A DNA stretch of 41,514 nucleotides from an uncultured Coriobacteriaceae bacterium. GTDB taxonomy: Bacteria > Actinomycetota > Coriobacteriia > Coriobacteriales > Atopobiaceae. Positions within the stretch are counted from its first letter, which is position 1. Each line of letters starts with the position of its first letter. A program made the translations under genes and the position numbers. Where the stretch lies: positions 1 through 41,514 of the forward strand of contig CADBRX010000073.1 of assembly GCA_902797175.1 (NCBI GenBank), given 5' to 3'. The notes below the pieces were generated by a model. It did not search any database. It was not told where the DNA came from and saw nothing but the letters and a program-made list of their open reading frames with translations. This document shows, one piece after another, positions 8,735-16,310 of the stretch.

Positions 8735-9565
8735 CTACAAGTCAAACCGCACGATGCGCATCTTGACCGGGCCGTCGCACAGACGTGCCAAGAAGCGATG
8801 CAGGCCCGTGACCGCCGGGTCGTCCATGGGGTAGTAGCCCAGCATGTAACCGCGCGCGCTCACCATGGCGCCAGGCACCCACCCGCGCAGCGCCTCGACA
8901 TCCTCCACGTAGAGGCACTCGTCATAGTTCTCCATGCCAAAGCTTTTGAAGGTGCTCCGCATCAGACGTTTTCCCAGCTTGCCCACCGTATCAAACACCA
9001 CGCGGCTTCCTGGGAAGCGCATGGCGAGCTCGTTGAGCAAGGCCCGCGCCTGTACCTCGGTAAAGTAGTAGAACACACCCGCCGCAAAGAAGATGGCGCC
9101 TTCCGAACCATCCACCTCATCCATCCATCCAAAGCCGTTGAGGTCGCTCGCGATGTTAACCTCACGCTCCCCCGCTGGGCTCAGCTCCTCACGTGCCGCG
9201 ATGATGTCGGGCATGTCCACGTTGTAGATGCGGCAGCTCCCGTTGTCGCAAGCACGACCCGTCTGGTCAAGGCCACAGCCCATGTTGACCACCGCAGCAC
9301 GAGGATGCGTTACAAGGTAGTCGCGAATCTCCCACTGCATGTCGAGCTGCCTCATGGCTGCCTCCAGCGCGCCAAAGCGCCAGAAGGTGCTCTGCGCCTG
9401 TTTGTCCAGCTCGGAAAAGTCATAGTCCAGCCGCTCGCAGATGCGCGCGGCGCTTGGGTCGGTGTAGAGCTGGGGAAACACCTCGGCACATAGTTTGCGT
9501 CCGTACAGAGGAATGATGAGGGTCTCCTGTACGGACCCCTTCTCGATGGCAATCTTGTCTGGCAT
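8735..9565 (-). CDS. Class I SAM methyltransferase, leucine carboxyl methyltransferase/TcmP-like family
   Basis: A 276-residue protein with the SAM-binding strand-loop AVVNMGCGLDQTG at about residues 90-105, the acidic residue after the second strand in IYNVDMPDI, and the FFAAGVFYYF segment. These place it in the LCM/TcmP/YktD-like O-methyltransferase group. The substrate cannot be inferred. The ATG at 9563-9565 is preceded by GGAGG at 6 nt, which favours it over an in-frame TTG five codons upstream. An inverted repeat at 9578-9600 lies just before the ribosome site. The genes on either side suggest no pathway. Confidence 0.82.
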   Translation of the reverse strand: MPDKIAIEKGSVQETLIIPLYGRKLCAEVFPQLYTDPSAARICERLDYDFSELDKQAQSTFWRFGALEAAMRQLDMQWEIRDYLVTHPRAAVVNMGCGLDQTGRACDNGSCRIYNVDMPDIIAAREELSPAGEREVNIASDLNGFGWMDEVDGSEGAIFFAAGVFYYFTEVQARALLNELAMRFPGSRVVFDTVGKLGKRLMRSTFKSFGMENYDECLYVEDVEALRGWVPGAMVSARGYMLGYYPMDDPAVTGLHRFLARLCDGPVKMRIVRFDL

Positions 9566-9577
9566 GAACGCCTCCGT

Positions 9578-9600
9578 CAACCAATTGTTAGCCTTGGTTG
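9578..9600 (-). promoter_or_regulatory. 7-bp inverted repeat before the methyltransferase gene
   Basis: CAACCAA and TTGGTTG form a perfect inverted repeat with a 9-nt spacer, between the stop of the small upstream gene and the ribosome site of the methyltransferase. It could be an operator or a leader hairpin. Nothing identifies the protein that might bind. Confidence 0.3.
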
Positions 9601-9601
9601 A

Positions 9602-9808
9602 CTATTGTAACGGATAGCGTTCCACATCCACAAATGCAAGAGCCTCGTCAATGAGGTCCTGGTCGCGAAGACAGAACTGCACGGTGAGCTTTGCGGGAAC
9701 CAGAATCTGAGCGACTTCCTCGGCCGTCGCAAAGCCCCTGTTGAAGGAGATGTCCGGACGCTCGATTGCCGCATCCGAACCATGGTAGAGACGAACAACC
9801 TTCTCCAT
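9602..9808 (-). pseudogene. Internally deleted DUF3990-like (ADP-ribosyltransferase-fold) remnant
   Basis: A 68-residue frame starting MEKVVRLYHGSDAAIERPD, with an excellent AGGAGG 6 nt upstream. The start matches the usual beginning of DUF3990 proteins (YHGS followed by an acidic/Pro-Asp segment and RGF). The end, TVQFCLRDQDLIDEALAFVD, resembles their C-terminus (a Q-x-C-x-C/L motif followed by a helix). The roughly 90 residues that normally lie between are missing, including most of the fold. I read it as an in-frame deletion product, probably non-functional. A genuine mini-protein is possible because start and ribosome site are intact. The usual DUF3791-type partner gene is absent. Confidence 0.5.
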
Positions 9809-9953
9809 CGCCAACCTCCTCTGCATCGGTCTCGCTATACCCTGACTGTGCTCTTGAGCACGAGGGCAAGAAACCGAAGTGCGGGACCATGGCAGAAGCC
9901 GTAGAGACAGGACGCTCCTGCTACACTGGGGCAAACCCGTGAGAGGAGCTGCC

Positions 9954-10610
9954 ATGCCCAAGGTCGTCGCCATCAACGCCAGCCCGCGCACCACCTGGAA
10001 CACCGCCACGCTGGTGCAGGATGCCGCACAAGGTGCGCACGACGCGGGTGCCGACATCGAATACTTCGACCTCTACAAGCTGGACCCCTTTATGGGGTGT
10101 CGCTCGTGCTTTGCCTGCAAGCGTGGCAAGACGGCTGGACGCTGCGTCTGCCCCGACGGACTCACACCCGTGCTCGACGCCATCCGTACCGCTGACGGCG
10201 TCATCATTGGCACACCCAACTACCTGGGCAACGTCAGTGCGGGCCTGTATGCCCTCATCGAGCGTCTCGTATTCCAGAACCTCACGTACCAGACCGACCC
10301 TCGTTGGTACCACGTGCCCAGCACGCCCACGCTCTTCATCATGACGAGCAACGCGCCCAGCGGATCGTACCAAGACGGAGGGTTCTACAGCGACATGTTG
10401 CAGTCAAGGCTGCTGACGCTGACCAACGCCATCGGCCCCACACGTCCCTTCGTATGTGGCAGCACCCTGCAGGTGGAGGATTACAGCCGCTACGAGTGGA
10501 CCATGTTTGACGGTGACGAGCGTCATCGCCGCCACGAGCGCATCTTTCCCCTTGAGCGCGAACAGGTACACGAGCTGGGGACCGAGCTGGTCACCAATCC
10601 CTGGGCATAA
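9954..10610 (+). CDS. Iron-sulfur flavoprotein / NADPH-dependent FMN reductase family
   Basis: A 218-residue flavodoxin-fold protein. The N-terminal VVAINASPRTTWNTATLV is the FMN phosphate-binding loop. GCRSCFACKRGKTAGRCVC gives the compact C-x2-C-x2-C-x7-C arrangement of Isf-type flavoproteins, which hold a 4Fe-4S cluster next to FMN. GTPNYLGNVSAGLYALIERL is the second flavin loop. It likely shuttles electrons between ferredoxin-like donors and small acceptors; the physiological substrate is unknown. The ATG at 9954 is preceded by GAGAGGAG. Its stop codon touches the terminator of the convergent aldolase gene. Confidence 0.82.
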   Translation: MPKVVAINASPRTTWNTATLVQDAAQGAHDAGADIEYFDLYKLDPFMGCRSCFACKRGKTAGRCVCPDGLTPVLDAIRTADGVIIGTPNYLGNVSAGLYALIERLVFQNLTYQTDPRWYHVPSTPTLFIMTSNAPSGSYQDGGFYSDMLQSRLLTLTNAIGPTRPFVCGSTLQVEDYSRYEWTMFDGDERHRRHERIFPLEREQVHELGTELVTNPWA

Positions 10611-10636
10611 AAGAGCGCGCCTCGAATGGCGCGCTC
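10609..10636 (-). terminator. Intrinsic terminator of the fsa gene
   Basis: A perfect 9-bp GC-rich stem (GAGCGCGCC / GGCGCGCTC) with a 6-nt loop, followed on the minus strand by TTTT. It lies 27 bp after the aldolase stop. The stem also lies directly behind the convergent flavoprotein gene, but the T-run is only on the minus-strand side. Confidence 0.8.
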
Positions 10637-10662
10637 AACCTGAGATCCTTAACCTGACGACC

Positions 10663-11331
10663 CTACAGGGCAGCAAACGTCCGACGGCCGAAGCTCTGCT
10701 CCCACGCAGTCGTGAACTCGTCGACGGCAAGCTGCGTGGAGGGATGCTTGACCATGGACCACGCCACGTCAGGCGGAATGGTGACGCTGCCCACGCCCAT
10801 GCACAGCAGCTCGTGCACCTGCAGGCTGTTCTTGAAGCTTGCTGCGCAGATCTTGGCGGGCAGGCCGTAGTTGGTCAGCATCTGCTGCAGGTCGGCCACC
10901 TGCTGGATGCCGTCGCCCAGGTTGCACATGCGGTTGACGTAGGGGGCCAGGTAGTCGGCGCCGTTCATGGCGGCGAGGAAGGCCTCGTCGGCGCTGTAGA
11001 TGGCGGTGGCGAGGACCGTCATGCCCTCGGCCTTTGCGGCCTTGATGGCCCTCAGGCCCACCGGCGTCACGGGGATCTTCACGCACATGTTGGGGGCAAG
11101 AGAGCAGATGGCGCGGGCGTCGGCCATGATGCCCTCAAAGTCCTCGGCAAGCACCTGCATGAAGAACCTCTGGTCGGGGCGCAGGACGGCGAGCATCTCC
11201 TCCGCGACCTGCTCGGGCGCCTTGCCGCTCTTGGTGATGATGGTGGGGTTGGTGGTGGCACCAGCCACGGTCAGCGTCTCGGAGAGCTCCTTCACGGCCT
11301 GGGCATCCGCGGTATCGAGGAAGAGTACCAT
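10663..11331 (-). CDS. fsa: Fructose-6-phosphate aldolase / transaldolase-like (FSA/TalC subfamily)
   Basis: A 222-residue protein of the short transaldolase subfamily. It begins MVLFLDTADAQAV and has GATTNPTIITKSG. Counting from the ATG at 11329-11331 puts the Schiff-base lysine of CVKIPVTPVG at residue 85, the same number as in E. coli FsaA. The C-terminal SFGRRTF also matches FSA. The enzyme class cleaves fructose-6-phosphate-like ketose phosphates to glyceraldehyde-3-phosphate and a ketone such as dihydroxyacetone or hydroxyacetone. It follows the YbiW-type glycyl radical enzyme, a pairing also seen in E. coli ybiW-fsaA, which suggests that it cleaves the lyase product. An in-frame TTG three codons upstream is the alternative start. 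Confidence 0.9.
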   Translation of the reverse strand: MVLFLDTADAQAVKELSETLTVAGATTNPTIITKSGKAPEQVAEEMLAVLRPDQRFFMQVLAEDFEGIMADARAICSLAPNMCVKIPVTPVGLRAIKAAKAEGMTVLATAIYSADEAFLAAMNGADYLAPYVNRMCNLGDGIQQVADLQQMLTNYGLPAKICAASFKNSLQVHELLCMGVGSVTIPPDVAWSMVKHPSTQLAVDEFTTAWEQSFGRRTFAAL

Positions 11332-11412
11332 TACAATCAAATCCCTTCTATACGCGCCGCGCAGCGGCGCACCATCTTTAAAAGCAGTCTACCGACATCC
11401 GAGCAGATGTCT

Positions 11413-11522
11413 GTCGGTGACCAGCGAGCCTGGCGATGCTTGCCAGCGATTCGCACCAAAGACGCGAGCGAGCAAAGCGAGCGCTGAGCTGGCAAGCATC
11501 GCCAGGCTCGCTGGTCACCGAC
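11413..11522. repeat. Perfect 35-bp inverted repeat between the glycyl radical enzyme and fsa genes
   Basis: Arms 11413-11447 and 11488-11522 are exact reverse complements over 35 bp, separated by 40 bp. The right arm ends on the base before the stop codon of the glycyl radical enzyme. A second, smaller hairpin (GACATC/GATGTC) lies next to the left arm at about 11395-11412. In the transcript this would be a very stable stem between the two cistrons. No T-run follows, so a role in RNA stability or in lowering fsa expression is more likely than simple termination. A transposon-derived palindrome is the other possibility. Confidence 0.85.
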
Positions 11523-13940
11523 TTACAGCACCTGCTCCGTGCGGTCAATGATATCGTCTTGCGTGGCCTTGCTCAGCACGTTGAAGAATGCCGAGTAGCC
11601 CGCCACGCGCACAATGAGGTCCTTGTGACGCTCGGGATGCGCCTGCGCGTCAAGAAGCGTAGCACGGTCCACCACGTTGAACTGCACGTGGTAGCCATGA
11701 AGGCGGTTGAAGAAGGTGCGCAGCATCATCTGCAGCTTCACCTTGTTTTCCTCGCGCGCCAGCATGGTAGGCGTCACCTTCTGATTGAGCAGCACACCGC
11801 CGGTAATCTTGTCGGTGGGCAGCTTGGAGACGGTCTTGAACACGGCCGTCGGACCCTGCTTGTCGGCGTTGTGCGCTGGGCTGCAGCCCTCGGCCAGCGG
11901 CTCGTGCGCGTGGCGGCCGTCGGGAGTGGCCATGGTACCCATGCCCTGGCCCACGTTGGCGCTGATGGAGCTGGTGCCAGCATAGCGGATGCCACCGATG
12001 GGGCCACGGCCAAAACGGGTGTTGTGGTACTTGGCCACCTCGTCGATATACGGTGCGTAGCACTCCACGGCCAGGCTGTCCACGTAGTCGTCATCGTTGC
12101 CATACTTGGGAGCGTCCTCGATGAGCATTTGGCGGATGCGCTCGCCCTCCTCGCCCGCAAAGTCACTGGTCAGGGCATCCCACAGCTGCTGACGAGAGAT
12201 ACGGCCCTCCTCGTAGACGAGCTTCTTGATGGCGGAGAGGCTGTCGGCCATGTTGGCGATGCCAACCTGCAGGCCGCTGATGAAGTCGTAGACTGCGCCG
12301 CCCTCCTTGATGGTCTTGCCACGCGCGATGCAATCGTCGGTGAGGGCAGAGCACAGCACGTCGGGAACGTCGCGCTCGCTCGCCTTGTCGATGGCGTTCT
12401 CCACCACGACGGACCACTTGGTCATCTCGCGTAGGCTGGCGTCCCAGGCGGCCATCAGCTCGTCGAAGCTCTCCCATTCCAGGAAGGTGCCGTACCCCTC
12501 GACGAAGCGCTTGCCTGAGGTGACGTCCACACCTCCGTTCATGGCACACAGCAGCAGACGCGGGAAGTTGATGTAGCTCATGCCGGTGCAGCGGTAGCCC
12601 CAACGCCCGGGCACAGCCGTCTCCACGCAGCCGATGGCACTGTAGTTGTAGGCGTCGTATTCGCTCACGCCCCAGGCAAGGAAGCTCGGGATGATGATCT
12701 CGTCGTTGTTGAGGGCGGGCATGCCAAAGCCCAGACGCATGACTTCGATGCACTCGGCAAAGAAGGCGGGGTTGAGGTTGGCATGGTAGCGCACGGTGAG
12801 GTTGGGCTGCGTGAGGCGGGTCTGCGCCACGGAACGCAGCACGAGCCAGCTCGTGGGATTGACAGCGTCCTCGTGGGTGTCAGGCGTCTGGCCACCGATG
12901 GTGACGTTCTGGTACATGGGACTGCCGGCAGAGCTGAACGTGTGTGCCTGGCTGCGGATCTTCTGCACGGTGAGCGTCTTGATCCAGAGGTTGGTGAGCA
13001 GCTCCACGGCCTCACCCTCGGTGATGCGGCCCGCCGCAAGGTCGGCCTCGTAGAACGGATCCATGTACTGGTCGAAGCGGCCAAACGAGAGGCTGTGGCC
13101 ATTGGACTCTATCTGCAGCAGAACCTGGGAGAACCACACAGCCTGCACGGCCTCATAGAAGGTCTGGGCTGGCTCGTAGGGCACGCGGACGCAGGCAGCA
13201 GCCATACGCTCGAGCTCCGCCTTGCGAGCGGGGTTGTCGCAGGAGGCAGCCTGCTCGGCAGCATGGTCTGCATAGCGCTGGGCCCAACGACGCACGGCAT
13301 CGATCACCACCAGAACGGCCTTGTAGAACACGTACTTGTCGATGGAGTCAGGATCGGCCAGGTCAAGCGCAGCCTTGGCGGCGCGGGCGCGCTCCTCATA
13401 GCCACGCAAGCCCTCCTTGAGCATGCGCGCGTGGTTGATGGCCAGGTGCGCGTCACCTGCATTGAGCTTGCCCTCCATGCCAAAGACGCCCGTCTCCATG
13501 AAGACCGAGACCTCGTCGGGCAGCAGCGCCTCTCCGCGCGAACGCAGGTTGTTGTTGTCCCAGAAGGGCGCAATATCGCGGATGGCCTGCTTGTCCTCCT
13601 CCGTCATGTAGAATACGTCGCCGTCGCGCTTTTCAAAGAGGTCGAGCTCGTCCAGCACAAAGCCCAGCGTGTACTCGGGGAAGACGGGGGCATTGCCGTT
13701 CTTGGTAGCCTGGTTGCCGGCGATCAGCGTCTTGTCCTCGATGTAGATGCTCATGTGGTCGAGCACATGCGCGAAGGCCAGCGCGCGACGCATCACGGGC
13801 GGCTGGTTCTTGGTCTCTTGGTAGCTCTGCGTATAGAGAACGGCACGCTCGGCGTCAACGAAGGGCTTCTCGTCCAGCACCTCCTCACGATACGCCTGCA
13901 TGCGCTCGGTGAGCGCACCAAAGTGCTCGCGGTTCTCCAT
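11523..13940 (-). CDS. ybiW: YbiW-type glycyl radical enzyme (pyruvate formate-lyase family)
   Basis: 805 residues, the size of E. coli YbiW (PFL3), and similar to it from end to end as far as I can recall that sequence. The catalytic cysteine is Cys438 in AIGCVETAVPG, followed by WGYRCTGMSYINF. The glycyl radical site is Gly781 in RVAGYSAFF near the C-terminus. PFL and the diol/glycerol dehydratases differ around the thiyl cysteine, and the CVETAV context favours the YbiW branch. Recent work, as I recall it, assigns YbiW to ring-opening of 1,5-anhydroglucitol-6-phosphate to a 1-deoxyketose phosphate cut by FSA; the fsa gene behind it fits. The activase lies divergently. It is expected to be oxygen sensitive. 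Confidence 0.92.
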   Translation of the reverse strand: MENREHFGALTERMQAYREEVLDEKPFVDAERAVLYTQSYQETKNQPPVMRRALAFAHVLDHMSIYIEDKTLIAGNQATKNGNAPVFPEYTLGFVLDELDLFEKRDGDVFYMTEEDKQAIRDIAPFWDNNNLRSRGEALLPDEVSVFMETGVFGMEGKLNAGDAHLAINHARMLKEGLRGYEERARAAKAALDLADPDSIDKYVFYKAVLVVIDAVRRWAQRYADHAAEQAASCDNPARKAELERMAAACVRVPYEPAQTFYEAVQAVWFSQVLLQIESNGHSLSFGRFDQYMDPFYEADLAAGRITEGEAVELLTNLWIKTLTVQKIRSQAHTFSSAGSPMYQNVTIGGQTPDTHEDAVNPTSWLVLRSVAQTRLTQPNLTVRYHANLNPAFFAECIEVMRLGFGMPALNNDEIIIPSFLAWGVSEYDAYNYSAIGCVETAVPGRWGYRCTGMSYINFPRLLLCAMNGGVDVTSGKRFVEGYGTFLEWESFDELMAAWDASLREMTKWSVVVENAIDKASERDVPDVLCSALTDDCIARGKTIKEGGAVYDFISGLQVGIANMADSLSAIKKLVYEEGRISRQQLWDALTSDFAGEEGERIRQMLIEDAPKYGNDDDYVDSLAVECYAPYIDEVAKYHNTRFGRGPIGGIRYAGTSSISANVGQGMGTMATPDGRHAHEPLAEGCSPAHNADKQGPTAVFKTVSKLPTDKITGGVLLNQKVTPTMLAREENKVKLQMMLRTFFNRLHGYHVQFNVVDRATLLDAQAHPERHKDLIVRVAGYSAFFNVLSKATQDDIIDRTEQVL

Positions 13941-13973
13941 GGCGTTGCTCCTCTTCTCTTAACAACTGCTTCT

Positions 13974-14019
13974 ACTTTCGTTCGTAAGTAATATTAGCAA
14001 TCATGGCGGTATACGTCAA
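13974..14019 (-). promoter_or_regulatory. Promoter of the glycyl radical enzyme gene with operator-like site
   Basis: On the minus strand TTGACG (14014-14019), a 17-bp spacer and TAATAT (13991-13996) make a near-consensus sigma-70 promoter. Directly downstream, around the expected start of transcription, is an operator-like element reading ACTTTCGTTCGTAAGTAAT on the plus strand (13974-13992). The same core recurs in the promoter of the divergent activase. Confidence 0.75.
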
Positions 14020-14055
14020 CGGTCAAAATGCAATTAATTTTCTAAGTCTGCTCTA

Positions 14056-14085
14056 TTGACTTTCGTTCGTAAGTTATCTTACTAT
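14056..14085 (+). promoter_or_regulatory. Promoter of the activase gene with operator-like site
   Basis: TTGACT (14056-14061) and TACTAT (14080-14085), with 18 bp between them, form a plausible promoter. The spacer is occupied by ACTTTCGTTCGTAAGTTAT (14059-14077), which repeats the element at 13974 with one changed base in 19. TTTCG-containing sites are typical of DeoR-family operators, and a DeoR-family gene lies at the end of this cluster. Repressor binding here would block both divergent promoters. Confidence 0.65.
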
Positions 14086-14119
14086 CACACCATCAAGAAA
14101 CAGGACAGGCGGAGGGTCC

Positions 14120-15028
14120 ATGCAGACGGCGACGGTATTCAACATCCAGAAGTTCAGCCTCAACGACGGGCCGGGCATCCGCACGGTCGTCTTCTTCAAG
14201 GGCTGCCCGCTGCGCTGCGCATGGTGCGCAAATCCCGAGAGCCAGATGCGCACCCCTCAGCTGGAGTGGAAGGAGAGCGCCTGCGTAGGTTGCGGCGCCT
14301 GCCTGGACGCGATGCCGGGTGCGCCAGCCTGCGAACGATCCGGCAAGCGCCACGTAGACGTGCGCACCCAACGTGGCGACACACCCGAAGTACAGGCAGC
14401 CGTAAGCATCTGCCCCGCCCATGCCCTCACCCTTGTGGGAGAGACCAAGTCCGTCGAGGAGGTCCTGCGCGTCTGTCTGCAGGACCAGCCCTTCTATGAG
14501 GACTCGGGCGGCGGCGTCACGCTCAGTGGTGGGGAGGCCCTTACCTGGCCGGAGTTCTGCGTCGAGCTCCTCACGCGCTTACGGGAGGAGGGAATCGACA
14601 CGTGCATCGAGACCGGGGCACACGTTGCGCCACAGGTGTTCCAGCGCATCGCTCCCCTACTTGATCACCTGCTCATCGACCTTAAACATGTGGATGGCGC
14701 CAAGTTGCAAGAGCATGCGGCGGCACAGGCAGACCTCATGCTCGGCAACCTCCGTTGGGCCTTGGCAAACCACCCTGACGTCCTGCCCCGCACTCCGGTC
14801 ATCCCTGGATTCAATGACAGCCTGGAAGAAGCCCGCGCTATGGCTTGCTGGCTCCGTGAAGCTGGCGCATCGCGCGTACAGCTGCTGCCGTTCCACAACT
14901 ATGGAGAGGGCAAGTACGCCTTGCTCGATATGCCCTACCGTCTGCAAGGCGTCAAGAACCTGCATCCCGAGGACCTTCAGGACTACCGGCAGGTCTACCT
15001 CGATGAAGGCATCGAAGCCTTCTTCTAG
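14120..15028 (+). CDS. Glycyl-radical enzyme activating protein (radical SAM)
   Basis: Generates the glycyl radical on its partner enzyme using SAM and a 4Fe-4S cluster. The 302-residue protein has the radical SAM motif GCPLRCAWCANPES at about residues 29-42. A ferredoxin-like insert follows, with CVGCGAC and a later ICPAHAL for extra clusters, as in PflC/YbiY-type activases. Further features are FYEDSGGGVTLSGGEAL and LIDLKHVD. The ATG is preceded by GGAGGG. It is transcribed away from the YbiW-type gene, which is the evident substrate. The small regulatory-domain gene follows 50 bp later. Confidence 0.93.
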   Translation: MQTATVFNIQKFSLNDGPGIRTVVFFKGCPLRCAWCANPESQMRTPQLEWKESACVGCGACLDAMPGAPACERSGKRHVDVRTQRGDTPEVQAAVSICPAHALTLVGETKSVEEVLRVCLQDQPFYEDSGGGVTLSGGEALTWPEFCVELLTRLREEGIDTCIETGAHVAPQVFQRIAPLLDHLLIDLKHVDGAKLQEHAAAQADLMLGNLRWALANHPDVLPRTPVIPGFNDSLEEARAMACWLREAGASRVQLLPFHNYGEGKYALLDMPYRLQGVKNLHPEDLQDYRQVYLDEGIEAFF

Positions 15029-15078
15029 AAGCATTCATCGCAACCGACTCCACCCATCACCCACGAAAGGATAAACCC

Positions 15079-15471
15079 ATGGAGCAGAGCATCGTCGTCT
15101 ACGCCGTTTCGGATATGACAGGCGAGACGGTCACGCGCATCGTACGTGCTGCATCGGCACAGTTTGCCGCAGGTCACATCCGTATAAAGGTGCTCTCAAA
15201 CGCAACCTCCGCAGAGCAGATTGTCGATTTCATCCAACAGCAGGGTGACGACCGCGGCCCCTGTGCCGTGTTCCACACGATTCTTGCAAAGCGCACGCGC
15301 AAGGACCTGCGCAACGCCCTGCAAACCCTCCGTATCCCCTCGATCGATCTTCTAGGGTCAACCGCGCATGTGATGGCGGACTTGCTCGGCGAGAAGCCGC
15401 AAGAGACCCCTGGGCTCACCATTGAAGATGGTGTCGAGCCAGAAGTCTACGACCTAGAGGTAGAGCCGTAG
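15079..15471 (+). CDS. Free-standing N-terminal domain of a PPDK/PEP-synthase regulatory protein (DUF299)
   Basis: A 130-residue protein, IVVYAVSDMTGETVTRIVRAASAQF at its start, matching the beginning of bifunctional kinase/pyrophosphorylases such as PpsR and PPDK-RP (usually about 270-300 residues). Residues 1-115 follow that family, including the segments around VFHTILAKRTRKDLRNAL and SIDLLGSTAHVMADLLG. It then stops after a short acidic tail. The C-terminal half, with the P-loop (normally like GVSRTSKTP), is missing, and only 3 bp separate its stop from the convergent gene. It therefore cannot phosphorylate. It has a ribosome site (AAAGGA) and sits behind the activase, so it is probably expressed. 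Function unknown: a sensor or protein-binding domain, or a truncation. Confidence 0.72.
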   Translation: MEQSIVVYAVSDMTGETVTRIVRAASAQFAAGHIRIKVLSNATSAEQIVDFIQQQGDDRGPCAVFHTILAKRTRKDLRNALQTLRIPSIDLLGSTAHVMADLLGEKPQETPGLTIEDGVEPEVYDLEVEP

Positions 15472-15487
15472 GAGCTATTCTCCTACG
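15467..15487. terminator. Hairpin shared by convergent genes
   Basis: CGTAGGAG / CTCCTACG form a perfect 8-bp stem with a 5-nt loop, covering the stop codons of the two convergent genes. There is no clear T-run on either side, so termination efficiency is uncertain. Confidence 0.45.
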
Positions 15488-16227
15488 CAGATGACGTCTA
15501 TGCCCATACGCTCGGCGCTCGCCCGTGCCGCGTCTGGGATGCCCCCATCGGTGACGAGCATGACCTTCTTGCCCGCAAGCCGCAACGGCACGGCGCTGTG
15601 CTGGCCAAACTTCTCGGACTCGGTGAGCACCACCACCTGCGATGCCGCCTCAGCCATACAGCGTACGGCCTCCGCGCGCATTTGGTCGGCATTGGTAAAG
15701 CCCACTCCATCAATCCAGCCATCAGTACCCACAAACAAGCGGTCCACGTAGAATTCCTGCGCGCAGGTACGCACGAGCGGTCCCACCATCACCTGCGAGT
15801 CCTGCTGGTACATCCCGCCCAACAAGATGCAGCTCACGCGCTTGCTGTCACGTACGTAGTCCGCAATGAACGCGCTGTTGGTAACGATGGTCACGCCTTC
15901 CTTGGTATCGGCCAGCTCACGAGCCAGCAAGGCACAGCAGCTTCCGCTCTCCACCATGACCGTCTCGCCGTCTCGCACCAGCTGTGCCGCATGACGCGCA
16001 ATGAGGCGTTTCTCCTCGTAGTGATAGGCAAGCCGGCCACCCACGTCGTTGGGGTTGGCGAGCATGGCAAAGCCATGCTCGCGCAGCAACAACCCCTTGG
16101 CTTGCAAGGCATCGAGGTCCTTGCGCATAGTGACGGTGGAGACGCCCAGGCGCTCTGCCAGGCTTGCGACCTCGACCTTCTGCTCGGTGGTGACAATCTC
16201 TAGAATCTGCGCGTCTCGCTTTGCCAT
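15475..16227 (-). CDS. DeoR-family transcriptional regulator of the glycyl radical locus
   Basis: A 250-residue regulator. Residues 1-57 form the DeoR winged helix-turn-helix (ILEIVTTEQKVEVASLAERLGVSTVTMRKDLDALQAKG). The rest is the DeoRC sensor domain, related to ISOCOT-fold sugar-phosphate isomerases, with VMVESGSCCALLAREL, IVTNSAFIADYV, LLGGMYQ and LFVGTDGWIDGVGF. Such regulators normally respond to a phosphorylated sugar and repress catabolic genes. Its position and the TTTCG-type operator repeats suggest that it controls the glycyl radical enzyme, the activase and itself. The effector might be the anhydrohexitol or deoxyketose phosphate of the pathway; that is inference. Confidence 0.88.
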   Translation of the reverse strand: MAKRDAQILEIVTTEQKVEVASLAERLGVSTVTMRKDLDALQAKGLLLREHGFAMLANPNDVGGRLAYHYEEKRLIARHAAQLVRDGETVMVESGSCCALLARELADTKEGVTIVTNSAFIADYVRDSKRVSCILLGGMYQQDSQVMVGPLVRTCAQEFYVDRLFVGTDGWIDGVGFTNADQMRAEAVRCMAEAASQVVVLTESEKFGQHSAVPLRLAGKKVMLVTDGGIPDAARASAERMGIDVICVGE

Positions 16228-16257
16228 TGGCTTTCCATTCTTTCAGCAATGCTTTTC

Positions 16258-16288
16258 TCTATATGGTAAACCAATTGCGTACGAAACT
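16258..16288 (-). promoter_or_regulatory. Putative autoregulatory site of the DeoR-family gene
   Basis: On the minus strand AGTTTCGTACGCAAT (16274-16288) resembles the two sites in the divergent promoter (ACTTTCGTTCGTAAG), with 11 of 15 positions equal. A TATAGA -10-like hexamer follows 17 bp after TTTCGT. This would allow the regulator to control its own gene. Confidence 0.45.
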
Positions 16289-16310
16289 AACACGCGTTTG
16301 CTATGCCTCT

